Below, one piece after another: positions 46,897-57,943 of a stretch of 64,000 bases of DNA (the stretch's first letter is position 1; each line of letters starts with the position of its first letter). The translations under genes were made by a program, and so were the position numbers. The notes beneath the pieces were generated by a model. It had not been told where the DNA came from. It searched no databases and saw only the letters and a program-made list of their open reading frames with translations. This DNA is from Orthosia cruda (lineage: Eukaryota; Arthropoda; Insecta; Lepidoptera; Noctuidae), in the NCBI GenBank assembly GCA_964057195.1, contig OZ059856.1, forward strand, positions 17,614,093 through 17,678,092. The letters are read 5' to 3'.

Positions 46897-49800
46897 CTAG
46901 CCACCACCTGGAGGTGGGAGGAGACGGTCGTACAACCGCCTCCTCCCACCCCTTCTCCGCCTGCGGAGCGGCGGCGCGAGAGGATCATCCTCCCGCGCAC
47001 GCTCCGCCGCCTCCTTTTGCGACATAACTTGCTCGCAAAAGGAGGCAACCGCAGCCCAGGCCTCCTCACTCCCCAGCATGGAGTTGACCACGCCGGGAAG
47101 TGAGAGGTCCTGCCCAACAACTAAAACTAGGACACGGCGCAACTCAGCCCAGGCTGGGCACACCTCGAGGGTGTGCTGCGCCGTGTCCTCCGCCGCGCCG
47201 CAGTCGTGGCACGCCGGGGTTTCCTCCCTCCGGATCCGGTGCAGGTGCGTTCCGAAACAACCATGTCCGGACAACACCTGCACCAAACGGAAAGAGAGGA
47301 AACCGTGGGGGCGCCCGAGCCAGCCCTGTAAGACTGGACCGAGCGCGTCCAACGTCCGGCGGCCAAAGGTGGCGGAGGCGAGGTCCTCCGTCCAATGGAG
47401 GACGATTGCGTCCCTCGCCTCGCGCCGAACGGCCTCGCGCTCCTCCGCGGCGGGGCGCTCCCCGAGCGCCTTCCGCCGCACCGTCCACTCGTACACTCTG
47501 GCTAGCACCCATGCCTCCAACTCCCAGGGAGGGGTGCCGGCCAGAGCGCACGCCGCCGAAAAACCCACTGAGCGGTAGGCCCTCGCCACCCGCTGTGCAA
47601 TGGCCCGTTGGGGCCTGCGGATGGCGGTCGCATTCTCCCTCCTGCGGAGGGAGTCCGCCCAGATGGGTGCCCCATAGAGGGCCATACTCTTCAAGATGCC
47701 GGCATAGAGGCGCCGGCATCGATCCTTGGGCCCTCCCAAGTTTGGGAGGAGCCATGAGAGGGCGTCCGCGGCTTTCAGCAGGCGCGTCGACAGCCCGCTG
47801 AAGTGCGGGCCGAAGCGCCACCTGCTGTCTAGCACGAGACCCAGATACTTCATCTGGGCCCCGACCCCTATCCGGACGCCCTCCACGACGATATGGGCGT
47901 CGGGAGGGCAGCGCTGCCGAGGCCCGTGAAAGAACACGGCCTCGGTCTTGTTCAGCGCTACCCTCAATCCTAGCTGGCGGATCCTACCTGCCACTAAGGA
48001 TCCGCCAGCCGAGGCCAGACAGGCCGCCTCCCCATAGTCCCTCCCCCGGGCAACGAGGAGAGTGTCATCCGCGTAGCAGATGACACTCGTGCCCTGGAGG
48101 AGGGTGCCCCGCAGGAGCCAATCGAACCCGATGTTCCACAAGGGGGGCCCTAGCACCGAACCCTGTGGAACACCGGACTCCGCGCCGTAACGCCTGATCC
48201 TGGCCGTCTTGTCCACCAGAAGGACCTCTCGGTCCTCCAGGTAGCTGGCCAGGATCGCCCGCAGATATTGGGGCACTCCGTGGTAACGGAGTGCCTCCAA
48301 TATCGTCGAGTGGGGGATGGAGTTGAAGGCGTTGGCGATGTCAAACGACACCGCCAACACTCCACCCCCCGACTCGATCGCCTCCTGCACCTGGCCCCTG
48401 AGTAGGGCCAATGCGTCGACCGTCGAACGCCCCCGTCGGAAACCGAACTGGGCGTCCGACAGGTCCGGCCCTACCTCCCGCAACTGGCTATTTAGCCGGG
48501 TGGCAATGATCCCCTCGAACAATTTACCGACCTCATCGAGCAGAACGATGGGCCGGTATGCCGAGGGGGAGTCCACCGGACGTCCCTCCTTCCGGAGGAG
48601 GCACAACTGCCCCTCCTTCCACGGCTTCGGGAACCTCCCAGTCGTAAGGCACGCGCTGAAGAGGTCCCGAAACCTATCCTCCATGAGGGACGCCGCGATG
48701 GCCACCACCCGTGCGGGGACACCGTCCGGTCCAGGGGCCGTCTTCTTCGCGCGGAGGGCCAGAACCCCCGCGCGAAGTTCCTCCACCGATACTGGAGGGA
48801 CCTCCTCCTCCGGCGAAGCCACCACCCCCCCAAGCGGGGGGTTCATCGTTGGTGGGGTGAAGTCGGTCCTGCACGGAAACAGGGACCGGACCACCCCATC
48901 CAGCAACGCCGGCTCCAGGGACTCCGTTACTGGGGGACCAAAGGGGCGCAGTTGTTTCCGCGCCGCCTTATATGGCCGCCCAAACGGATCCCTGTCGAGG
49001 CCCTCCAGCATCTCGGCCCTCGCCGAGTCCTTGGCGGCGCACATAGCCGACTTGAGGACCGTCTTTGCCTCTACGTAAGAGGCGTAGAGGCGGTCCTCCC
49101 CGGCCTGAGATCGGGTAGTGCGCCGCCGACTTCGCGTATAGGCCCTCCTGGCCGCCACGCAGGCGGCCCGGAGCCCCGCCAGCTCCTCCGACCACCAATA
49201 GACGGCGCGACGGGGAGGCGGACGGCGTGACCGAGGCATGCTTGCGTTGCAGACCTCGGTCAGGGACCCCCTGAGCTGGACCGCCACACGGTCCACGTCC
49301 AGGACAGGCTCGACACGGGGCGAGAGCCAGTCCTGGAGAAAGGCTGCCTCCTTTGCTGCCTCCCGGTCCAGGCGGGTGAGAGCCCACCGTGGGAAGGGAG
49401 ATTGGCCCGAGCGGGCCGTCCCTCCCCGGGGGCCGGTGGAGATGTCGAACCGCACGTATCGGTGGTCCGACAAAGTCTCCACCGTCTCCACCCGCCAGTT
49501 CACAACGCGGGCGGCTAGGGCGGGGGTGGCAAACGAGACGTCTACCACCGACCCTCCGCGTTGCCGCACACACGTGTGGACCGCCCCACTGTTGAGGAGG
49601 GACACGCCGCACGAGGCCGCCCAGAATTCGACGGCGCGTCCCCGGACGTTGCAGGAGGCAGCCGGGTTGCCCCAAGCCTCCGACTTGGCGTTCAGGTCGC
49701 CTATCACTGCGACCTGGCGTGGTGCCGCCCTCCCGGCGACTGCCGTGAGAATTTCGAGATAGTTCTCGAAATCCCTTAGAGGGCGGTTTGGGGAGAAATA

Positions 49801-50073
49801 GACCCCCACCAGGGCCGTATCCCTCCCCCACGCGGCGGCCACGTATCCCGGTCCCCTCTCTAAAAGCGAGAGGGGAGGAGAGTCCGTGGAAGACCGCGCC
49901 ACCAACGCCACCAAGCCGTCCCGATCGCCCAGCCAGGTACTGGGGACCGAGTAAGGCTCGGCAACCACCGCCACGTCCACCAACCACTCGGCCATGATCT
50001 GCATCAGCAGATCCTGGGCCGCCCCGCAGTGGTTGGTGTTCGCCTGGAGGATGCGATGTTCGACTCTATCCAT
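46897..50073 (-). CDS. ORF2 endonuclease-reverse transcriptase (B4), 1058 aa
   Basis: Complete frame beginning MDRVEHRILQANTNH. It has the APE endonuclease with SDH, the RT with SFDIANAFNSIP and YADD, and the C-terminal CX2CX8HX4C motif. It differs from B1 at many positions in the endonuclease part (for example QIMAEW for QTVAEW, STWLGDRD for GRWLGDRD). All catalytic motifs are kept. Confidence 0.9.
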   Translation of the reverse strand: MDRVEHRILQANTNHCGAAQDLLMQIMAEWLVDVAVVAEPYSVPSTWLGDRDGLVALVARSSTDSPPLSLLERGPGYVAAAWGRDTALVGVYFSPNRPLRDFENYLEILTAVAGRAAPRQVAVIGDLNAKSEAWGNPAASCNVRGRAVEFWAASCGVSLLNSGAVHTCVRQRGGSVVDVSFATPALAARVVNWRVETVETLSDHRYVRFDISTGPRGGTARSGQSPFPRWALTRLDREAAKEAAFLQDWLSPRVEPVLDVDRVAVQLRGSLTEVCNASMPRSRRPPPRRAVYWWSEELAGLRAACVAARRAYTRSRRRTTRSQAGEDRLYASYVEAKTVLKSAMCAAKDSARAEMLEGLDRDPFGRPYKAARKQLRPFGPPVTESLEPALLDGVVRSLFPCRTDFTPPTMNPPLGGVVASPEEEVPPVSVEELRAGVLALRAKKTAPGPDGVPARVVAIAASLMEDRFRDLFSACLTTGRFPKPWKEGQLCLLRKEGRPVDSPSAYRPIVLLDEVGKLFEGIIATRLNSQLREVGPDLSDAQFGFRRGRSTVDALALLRGQVQEAIESGGGVLAVSFDIANAFNSIPHSTILEALRYHGVPQYLRAILASYLEDREVLLVDKTARIRRYGAESGVPQGSVLGPPLWNIGFDWLLRGTLLQGTSVICYADDTLLVARGRDYGEAACLASAGGSLVAGRIRQLGLRVALNKTEAVFFHGPRQRCPPDAHIVVEGVRIGVGAQMKYLGLVLDSRWRFGPHFSGLSTRLLKAADALSWLLPNLGGPKDRCRRLYAGILKSMALYGAPIWADSLRRRENATAIRRPQRAIAQRVARAYRSVGFSAACALAGTPPWELEAWVLARVYEWTVRRKALGERPAAEEREAVRREARDAIVLHWTEDLASATFGRRTLDALGPVLQGWLGRPHGFLSFRLVQVLSGHGCFGTHLHRIRREETPACHDCGAAEDTAQHTLEVCPAWAELRRVLVLVVGQDLSLPGVVNSMLGSEEAWAAVASFCEQVMSQKEAAERAREDDPLAPPLRRRRRGGRRRLYDRLLPPPGGG

Positions 50074-50075
50074 CA
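50071..50075 (-). promoter_or_regulatory. UGAUG stop-start overlap (B4)
   Basis: The ORF1 stop here is TGA, sharing its A with the ORF2 ATG. The other B copies have TAATG. The overlap geometry is the same. Confidence 0.75.
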
Positions 50076-50320
50076 GTCGGACATCGCACCCCCCTCGTCC
50101 TCAGCCAGGCCAGCAGCAGCCGAAAGCCCGACCTCGCGCACAGCGGCGGTAGCGGCAGGCTTGCTCGGCGCCTGCGCTTTTCCCTTCTTAGGGGGAGGAT
50201 TACACATCCTCCCCTGCATTATGTGGCCTGCCGGGCGGCCACTGGCGGCACACACAGCGCAGTGCGGCTTGGCAGCCTCGCAAGCGGCGGACTTGTGGCC
50301 CTCCTTGCCGCAGCGGTAAC
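50073..50320 (-). pseudogene. ORF1 C-terminal fragment (B4)
   Basis: About 82 codons, open to the truncation point: part of the second zinc knuckle, the complete third (CAVCAASGRPAGH) and a C-terminal tail different from the other copies (EVGLSAAAGLAEDEGGAMSD). The rest of the protein is missing. Confidence 0.8.
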
Positions 50321-50339
50321 AACCTAACCTAACCTAACC
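50321..50339. repeat. Telomeric repeat tract between B4 and B5
   Basis: AACCT x3 plus AACC, at the truncated end of B4. Confidence 0.9.
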
Positions 50340-51651
50340 TTTTTTTTTTTGACCGGCCACCCCCACCCGCAAGAGAGAGAGCCGGGCGGACTGATTGGGA
50401 GGGGTGGTAGCGGGGACGGCAGGGACGGCCACTGCCGCCTTTGTGGCCTTACCCTTCCCTTTCCCCCCGCCTACGACCCTCGTCCAGCCTTGCTGGTTGG
50501 TCGGGGTGGTGGCAGGCAGGAGAGGGTCCTCCTCCCTCTGCGAGGTCGGCCCCGGCTCACCCCTCCCCTTGTCCGCCGCAAGAGGCAGCCGGTAGCTTTT
50601 TTCCGGCAGCAGCCGGTCCTCTATGCCTGCTAAGCAGGCCCTCGTAAAGGCCCTCTCCTCCATCACAACCTTGCGGATAATATCCTCAAGGTTGGAGGAG
50701 GCGGGGCCCTCTGCCGCAGGTCTCGGCTGCTCAGCCTGGTTTGGCCGGGCCGTGGCTTCAGCCAGCTTTTGGTGCAGCTGGCTGACCTCCGACTGCAGGC
50801 GATCGACTCGCACCTGCAGCTGCCGAGCTTCATCGGAGGCCTTTCGCTGCACCAGCTCCCGAACAATGCCGCGCATGCTCAATGCCCGGCATTTAAGGGA
50901 CTTCTGAAACGTCCCTTTTAGATGGGAGGACTTAGAGGCGACCAACACAATCTCCTCTTCGTCCTCCTCAGCCATCCGCTCCAGCTCGGCCAGCGAGTGG
51001 TCCGCGTAAAGAACGCGGCTTGAGCCATACCCGGACTTGGCCCGGGCGAGCTGCGCCTGTTGCTCTTTGGCAGCAACCCGCTCCTCCAGGTCCTGCTGGA
51101 GCTGCTCCCGCCGGGTCAAGTCCAACTGGCGTTGGGCGTCTGCGAGACCCACATCGTGGGTGTCCGCCGGCTTTTTGGCCTTGGCCTTCTTTGTCGGCTC
51201 CTTCGCCGAACCCGAAGCCGATGAGCCATCGGACCCGTCCTTCAAGAAGGCCCGCTTCCGCGATTGAGATCGACCTTGCTCAACCTCCATCGAACTCGCT
51301 CTCGACACTACGGACTCGTTGTCGGAATCCGACTCGTCCGCCCTTCCACCGTAGAAGGTCCGCCCTTCCTCCGCTGACGCTGAAGCGTCACGTTGGCCCT
51401 GAGAAGGGCCTTTGGGTTGGCCCTTAGAAGGGCCTTTGGGTTTTAAAAACCGCCCGCGGGCGTCTCGCACAGAATCGGACATAATAAAAATCTCAGCAAT
51501 GATCGTAAAAACCGCAAGTGAATAAAATGAAGGCTACGATCGCACAGCGCACTTTAGCCGCACCCAGTCTGCCACTCCGTTACGGTGGTCAGAACTGGGG
51601 CGTTGCCCGGGGGAAACGAACGAGGACGTATGCACTGTGAGGGGATCCCCC
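50340..51651 (-). mobile_element. B5: 5' fragment of family B fused to a foreign 3' end
   Basis: On the minus strand this holds the family B leader (51483-51651) and ORF1 N-terminal half, then at about 50387 a switch to a short segment (CCCGCAAGAGAGAGAGCCGG). That segment also borders the minisatellites at 3220 and 33920. A short poly(A) (T run 50340-50350) follows. It has no ORF2 and no B 3' UTR. Confidence 0.75.
50388..51482 (-). pseudogene. ORF1 N-terminal part (B5)
   Basis: ATG at 51482, beginning MSDSVRDARGRFLKPKGPSKG, a variant N-terminus compared with MVKPRRDALGHF of B1. It continues through the acid/Ser-rich part and the coiled coil to the first GKGKGK and PAVPATTPP stretch. The zinc knuckles are missing. 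The frame runs on for about 17 residues in the foreign segment. Confidence 0.8.
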
Positions 51652-51658
51652 AACCTAA

Positions 51659-51660
<2 letters not shown>
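51652..51660. repeat. Telomeric repeat tract between B5 and B6
   Basis: AACCTAACC. Confidence 0.85.
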
Positions 51661-51689
<29 letters not shown>

Positions 51690-52010
51690 GATCACGCTGG
51701 GAAAAAATGCATTACGCATACCCACCCATTGGGGGAATGGGGGGGCTATGTGGGACTCCCCGGGCAAGCCCGGTATACCCACTAAAATAACCCAGCGGCA
51801 CTCCCGCATCGTCTGTGTGGAGGAGGACTGGGAAACTGGCACAGCCTTTACGTCCAGTCCTCCGCCGACGACCGCCCGCCTTTACGGCAGGCCCTTCACG
51901 CCCCTCCCTCAGTGGAGGGGCCCGGGAACGACAGCGAGTGCTCGGCCGTTCCCGCCCGAGGGTGGTGACTGTGCAATGCAGACGAGAGGCGCCCCCGCGC
52001 CTGTCGTCCG

Positions 52011-54469
52011 CTAGTCACCACCAGGAGGTGGGAGGAGACGGTCGTACAACCGCCTTCTCCCACCCCTTCTCCGCCTGCGGAGCGGCGGCGCGAGAGGATC
52101 ATCCTCCCGCGCACGCTCCGCCGCCTCCTTTTGCGACATAACTTGCTCGCAAAAGGAGGCCACCGCAGCCCAGGCCTCCTCACTCCCCAGCATGGAGTTG
52201 ACCACGCTGGGAAGTGAGAGGTCCCGCCCGATCACATTATTGAGGGCACGGCGCAGCTCTGCCCAGGCTGGGCACACCTCGAGGGTGTGCTGCGCCGTGT
52301 CCTCTGCCGCACCGCAGTCGTGGCACGCTGGGGTTTCCTCCCTCCGGATCCGGTGCAGGTGCGTTCCGAAACAACCATGTCCGGACAACACCTGCACCAA
52401 ACCGTGAGAGGAAACCGTGGGGCCGCTCGAGCCAGCCCTGCAGGACTGGACCGAGCGCGTCCAGCGTCCGACGGCCAAAGGTGGCGGTGGACGCAATAGT
52501 CCTCCATTGGACGGAATGGAGGACTATTGCGTCCCTCGCCTCCCGCCGCACGGCCTCCCGCTCCTCCGCGGCGGGGCGCTCCCCGAGCGCCTTCCGCCGC
52601 GCCGTCCATTCGTACACTCTGGCGAGCACCCACGCCTCCAATTCCCAAGGAGGTGTGCCCGCCAGAGCGCACGCCGCCGCGAAGCCCACCGAGCGGTAGG
52701 CCCTCGCCACCCGCTGTGCAATGGCTCTTTGAGGCCTGCGGATGGCGGTCGCGTTCTCCCTCCTGTGGAGGGAGTCCGCCCAGATGGGGGCCCCGTACAG
52801 GGCCATACTTTTGAGGATGCCGGCATCGCTCCTTCGGCCCCCCCAGATTTGGGAGGAGCCACGATAGGGCATCGGCGGCCTTCAGCAGGCGCGTCGACAG
52901 CCCGCTAAAGTGCGGGCCGAAGCGCCACCTGCTGTCCAGCACTAGGCCCAGATACTTCATCTGGGCCTTCACGTCTATCCTGACGCCCTCCACGACTATG
53001 TGGGCGTCAGGTGGGTAGCGCTGCCGAGGCCCGTGGAAGAACACGGCCTCGGTCTTGTGCAGCGCCACCTTCAATCCCAGCTGGCGGATCCTACCTGCCA
53101 CTAAGGATCCGCCAGCCGAGGCCAGACAGGCCGCCGCCCTAAAGTCCCTCCCCCGGGCAACGAGCAGTGTGTCATCCGCGTAACAGATGACGCTCGTCCC
53201 CCGGAGGAGGGTGCCCCGCAGGAGCCAGTCGAAACCGATGTTCCACAGGGGGGGGCCTAGAACCGACCCCTGCGGAACACCGCACTCCGCGCCGTATCTC
53301 CTGATCCTGGCCGTCTTGTCCACCAGGAGGACCTCTCGGTCCTCCAGGTAGCTGGCCAGGATCGCCCTCAGATATTGGGGCACTCCGTGGTATCGTAGTG
53401 CCTCCAATATGGTCGAGTGGGGGACGGAGTTGAAGGCGTTTGCAATGTCGAACGACACCGCCAACACTCCGCCCCCCGACTCGACCGCCTCCTGCACCTG
53501 GCCCTTCAGCAGGGCCAAGGCGTCGACCGTCGAACGCCCATGTCGAAAGCCGAACTGGGCGTCCGACAGGTCAGGTCCCACCCCCCGCAGGTGGCTGTTC
53601 AGGCGGTTGGCGACTATCCCCTCGAACATTTTACCGACCTCATCGAGCAGAACGATGGGCCGGTATGCCGAGGGGGAGTCCACCGGACGTCCCTCTTTAC
53701 GGAGGAGGCACAGCTGCCCCTCCCGCCACAGTTTCGGGAACCTCCCAGCCGCAAAGCACGCGCTGAAGAGGGCCCGAAACCTGTCCTGCATCTGAGAGGC
53801 AGCTATTGCCGCCACCCGTGCAGGGACGCCGTCCGGCCCAGGGGCCGTTTTCTTCGCGCGGAGGCGAAGAATCCCGTCCCGGATCTCGTCCTCCGTCACC
53901 GGTGGGATCTCCGCCTCCGGCGGAGCCGCTTCCTGCGGGGGGTCCATCACTGGTGGGGCGAAGTTTGTCCTTCGCGGGAACAGAACCCGGACCACCCCAT
54001 CCAGCAATGCCGGCTCGAGGGTCTCCGACAGGGGGGGACCGTAGGGCCGCAGCTGGCTCCGCGCCAGCTTGTACGGTCTCCCGTATGGATCCCTGTCGAG
54101 ACCCTCCAACATCTCGGCCCGAGCCGAGTCTTTGGCGGCGCACATTGCCGTCTTGAGGGCCGCCTTTGCCTCTAGGTAAGAGGCGTAGAGGCGGTCCTCC
54201 CCGGCCTGAGATCGGCTGGTGCGCCGCCGGCTCCGCGTGTAGGCCCTCCTGGCCTCCACGCAGGCCGCCCGGAGTCCCGCTATCTCCTCCGTCCACCAGT
54301 AGACGGCGCGACGGGGAGGCGGCCGGCGAGACCGAGGCATGCTCGAGTTGCACACCTCGGTCAGGGACCCTCGGAGCTGGACCGCCGCGGCGTCAACGTC
54401 CGTGGCCTCCACAGGGGGCGAGAGCCAGTCCTGGAGGAACGCCGCCTCCTGGGCTGCCTCCCGGTCCAG
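52011..54469 (-). pseudogene. ORF2 without endonuclease, frameshifted (B6)
   Basis: It begins at the deletion joint with LDREAAQEAAFLQDWLSPP, so the APE domain is absent. The RT core is open, with AQFGFRHGRST, SFDIANAFNSVP and YADD. A 14-nt loss near 52830 between two GCCGGCAT repeats and a 2-nt loss near 52405 shift the frame, and the C-terminal CX2CX8HX4C motif lies in a third frame. A templated palindrome at 52489-52534 alters the protein but keeps the frame. Confidence 0.8.
52489..52534. other. 20-bp perfect palindrome created inside ORF2 of B6
   Basis: Left arm 52489-52508 and right arm 52515-52534 are exact reverse complements around GGACGG. The other B copies have only the right-arm-like sequence (GGACGATTGCGTCC type) and an unrelated left side, so the left arm appears to have been copied from the right. 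Confidence 0.75.
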
Positions 54470-56079
54470 CTGATGCCCCGGCCTTGCACCGCTGCGACGC
54501 TGCAGCCCCCTATGGCCGCGACCGCCGCCACCACCTCCTCTTTGGTGACCGTATCGTCTAGACCGGTCACCTCCAAGGCCGCCGACTTTACGGGCCTAGC
54601 CACCTTGGCCGCATCTGCGATGACCTCTTGCAGCTTCGCTGCGAAGAGGTCCGCGTTCTTGCCACCTTCGGCCCCCGGGAACTCGAATATACGAGCCCCG
54701 GCTTGGGTCCGCCGGCAAGAAACCTTGCCGATCCCCAGTTGGGTGGGATCGGCATTTGCACGCGCCCGAAGCAATATGGACGCGTACGTCTCCCCCCTCT
54801 CCGCAGCCTCCGTGGTGAGCGTCACCACGACGGCTGCGGTCTTGGGAGGAACCAGGTTCCTCCTGCCGGCTGGGGGCAAATTCTTGCCCTTTCCCTTGCC
54901 AGTTGACTGCGTCTGGCTGCCGGGAGGGATGGTGGCGGGGACGGCTCGGGGGGAGCCTTTTCCCTTCCCCTTCCCCCCACCCTTGCCAATCGACTGCGAC
55001 TGGCTGGGAGGGGTGGTGGTGGGGACGGCAGGGACGACCGCTGCCGTCTTCTTGCCCTTGCCCTTCCCCTTGCCGACCACCTTCGTCCAGCCCTGCTGGT
55101 TGGTCGAGGTGGTGGAAGGGAGGAGGGCGTCCCCACTCTGGGACATCGGCCCTGGCTCGCTATGCCGCTTGTCCGCCGCAAGCGGCGGTCGGCAACTCTT
55201 CTCGGGCAGGAGGCGGTCCTCAATACCCGCTAGGCAGGCTCTCGTGAAGGCCCTCTCCTCCATAACAACCTTGCGGATGATATCCTCAATGTTGGAGGAG
55301 GCAGGGCCCTCTGCCTCAGGCCTCTGCTCAGCCTGGGTTGGCCGGGCCGTGGCCTCAGCCAGCTTCTGGTGCAGCTGACTGACCTCCGTCTGCAGGCGAT
55401 CGGCCCTCGCCTGCAGTTGCCGCGTCTCGTCGGTCATCTGCCTCTGCACCAGTTCCGCAATGATGCCGCGCATGCTCGCGGCCCGGCATTTGAGGGACTT
55501 CTGGAACGTACCCTTTAGGTGCGAGGACTTGGTGGCGACCACCAAAATCCCCTCCTCATCCTCCTGAGCCATCCGCTCCAACTCAGCAAATGAATGGTCC
55601 GCGTACACTACACGAGACGCACCGTATCCGGACCTGGCCCTGGCGACGCGCGCCTGCTGCTCCTTAGCAGCAACCTCCTCCTCCAGGTCTTGTTGGAGCT
55701 GCTCCCGCCGTGCCAAGTCCAACTGTCGTTGGGCGTCCGCAAGCCCCACATCGTGGGTGTCCGCCGACTTTTTGGCCTTGGCCTTCTTTTTCGGCTCCTT
55801 CGCCGAACCCGAAGCCGAAGAGCCATCGGACCCGTCCTTGAGGAAGGCCCGCTTCCGCGACTGAGATCGAGCACCTTGCTCAACCTCCATTGAACTCGCT
55901 CTCGACACTACGGACTCGTTGTCGGAATCCGACTCGTCCGCCCTTCCACCGTAGAAGGTCCGCCCTTCCTCCGCTGACGCTGAAGCGTCTCGTTGGCCCT
56001 GAGAAGGGCCTTTTGGTTGGCCCTGAGAAGGGCCTTTTTTGACAAAATGCCCGAGGGCATTACGCCTTGGTTTTACCAT
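54470..56079 (-). pseudogene. ORF1 without zinc knuckles (B6)
   Basis: ATG at 56079. The N-terminal KGPSQGQ repeats, acid/Ser-rich part, coiled coil, low-complexity middle and conserved block are intact through AVQGRG. The frame then crosses the deletion into ORF2 sequence and ends at 54361 in an off-frame tail. All three zinc knuckles are lost. Confidence 0.82.
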
Positions 56080-56283
56080 TTTAAAAAATTAAAAAGATAA
56101 AATATAATTAAAAACAAATTCTCCGCAAGATCGCACCTTCCGCACAAGATAAAATGATAGTAACGATCGCACAGCGCACTTTAGCCGCACCCAGTCTGCC
56201 ACTCCGTTACGGTGGTCAGAACTGGGGCGTTGCCCGGGGGAAACGAACGAGGACGTATGCACTGTGAGGGGATCCCCCACCCC

Positions 56284-56292
56284 AACCTAACC
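56284..56292. repeat. Telomeric repeat tract between B6 and B7
   Basis: AACCTAACC, preceded by CCACCC at the B6 leader end. Confidence 0.85.
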
Positions 56293-57579
56293 TTTTTTTT
56301 TTTTTTTTTTTTTTTTTTTTGATCACGCTGGGAAAAAATGCATTACGCATACCCACCCATTGGGGGAATGGGGGGCTATGTGGGACTCCCCGGGCAAGCA
56401 AGCCCGGTATACCCACTAAAATAACCCAGCGGCACTCCCGCTTCGTCTGTGTGGAGGAGGACTGGGGAACCGGCAGAGCCTTGACTACCAGCCCTCCCCC
56501 GACGACTGCCCACCTTTATGGCGGGCCCTTCACGCCCCTCCCTTAGTGGAGGGGCCCGGGAACGACCGTGAGTGCTCGGCCGTTCCCGCCCGAGGGTGGT
56601 GACTGTGCAATGCAGACGAGAGGCGCCCCCGCGCCTGTCGTCCGCTAGTCACCACCAGGAGGTGGGAGGAGACGATCGTACAACCGCCTTCTCCCACCCC
56701 TTCTCCGCCTGCGGAGCGGCGGCGCGAGAGGATCATCCTCCCGCGCACGCTCCGCCGCCTCCTTTTGCGACATAACTTGCTCGCAAAAGGAGGCAACCGC
56801 AGCCCAGGCCTCCTCACTCCCCAGCATGGAGTTGACCACGCCGGGAAGTGAGAGGTCCTGCCCGACAACTAAAACTAGGACACGGCGCAACTCAGCCCAG
56901 GCTGGGCACACCTCGAGGGTGTGCTGCGCCGTGTCCTCCTCCGCACCGCAGTCGTGGCACGCTGGGGTTTCCTCCCTCCGGATCCGGTGCAGGTGCGTTC
57001 CGAAACAACCATGTCCGGACAACACCTGCACTAGACGGAACGAGAGGAAACCATGTGGGCGCTCGAGCCAGCCCTGCAGGACTGGACCGAGCGCATCCAG
57101 CGTCCGGCGGCCAAAGGCGGCGGAGGCGAGGTCCTCCGTCCAATGGACGACGATAGCGTCCCCCGCCTCCCGCCGCACGGCCTCCCGCTCTTCCGTGGCG
57201 GGGCGCTCCCCGAGCGCCTTCCGCCGTGCCGTCCACTCGTACACTCTGGCAAGCACCCATGCCTCCAACTCCCAGGGAGGGGTGCCGGCCAGAGCGCACG
57301 CCGCCGAGAAACCCACTGAGCGGTAGGCCCTCGCCACCCGCTGTGCAATGGCCCTTTGTGGCCTGCGGATGGCGGTTGCATTCTCCCTCCTGTGGAGGGA
57401 GTCCGCCCAGATGGGTGCACCGTAGAGCGCCATGCTCTTGAGGATGCCGGCATAGAGGCGCCGGCATCGCTCCTTCGGCCCTCCCAAATTCGGGAGCAGC
57501 CATGATAGGGCGTCCGCGGCTTTCAGCAGGCGCGTCGACAGCCCGCTGAAGTGCGGGCCGAAGCGCCACCTGCTACCCC
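56293..57579 (-). mobile_element. B7: short 5'-truncated SART-like LINE
   Basis: Only the 3' 1.28 kb: poly(T) 56293-56320, 3' UTR and the ORF2 C-terminus up to about 57575. There CACCTGCT is followed by ACCCC and telomeric repeat. Confidence 0.85.
56645..57575 (-). pseudogene. ORF2 C-terminal fragment (B7)
   Basis: About 310 codons of the ORF2 C-terminus: the RT thumb region (ALSWLLPNLGGPKERCRRLYAG), the region after it, the CX2CX8HX4C motif and the Arg-rich end. The EN and RT catalytic parts are absent by truncation. The stop is at the usual TAG. Confidence 0.85.
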
Positions 57580-57598
57580 AACCTAACCTAACCTAACC
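57580..57598. repeat. Telomeric repeat tract between B7 and B8
   Basis: AACCT x3 plus AACC. Confidence 0.9.
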
Positions 57599-57943
57599 TT
57601 TTTTTTTTTTTTTTTTTTTGATCACGCTGGGAAAAAATGCATTACGCATACCCACCCATTGGGGGAATGGGGGGCTATGTGGGACTCCCCGGGCAAGCCC
57701 GGTATACCCACTAAAATAACCCAGCGGCACTCCCGCATCGTCTGTGTGGAGGAGGACTGGGAAACTGGCACAGCCTTTACGTCCAGTCCTCCGCCGACGA
57801 CCGCCCGCCTTTACGGCAGGCCCTTCACGCCCCTCCCTCAGTGGAGGGGCCCGGGAACGACAGCGAGTGCTCGGCCGTTCCCGCCCAACGAGGGTGGTGA
57901 CTCGTGCAATGCGAGCGAGAGGCGCCCCCGCGCCTGTCGCCCG

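Larger units (their letters stand above)
46554..50320 (-). mobile_element. B4: 5'-truncated SART-like LINE, UGAUG variant
   Basis: Complete 3' UTR and ORF2, but ORF1 is cut inside the second zinc knuckle (CYRCGKEGHK), where AACCTAACC begins at 50321. ORF2 is the most diverged of the complete copies in this window. The ORF junction is TGATG. Confidence 0.85.
51661..56283 (-). mobile_element. B6: internally deleted SART-like LINE
   Basis: Both ends of family B are present (leader 56080-56283, poly(T) 51661-51689), but about 1.2 kb is missing at 54469/54470. There ORF1 before its zinc knuckles is joined to ORF2 after its endonuclease. Further small lesions break the ORF2 C-terminus. It is non-autonomous but has intact termini. 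Confidence 0.85.
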
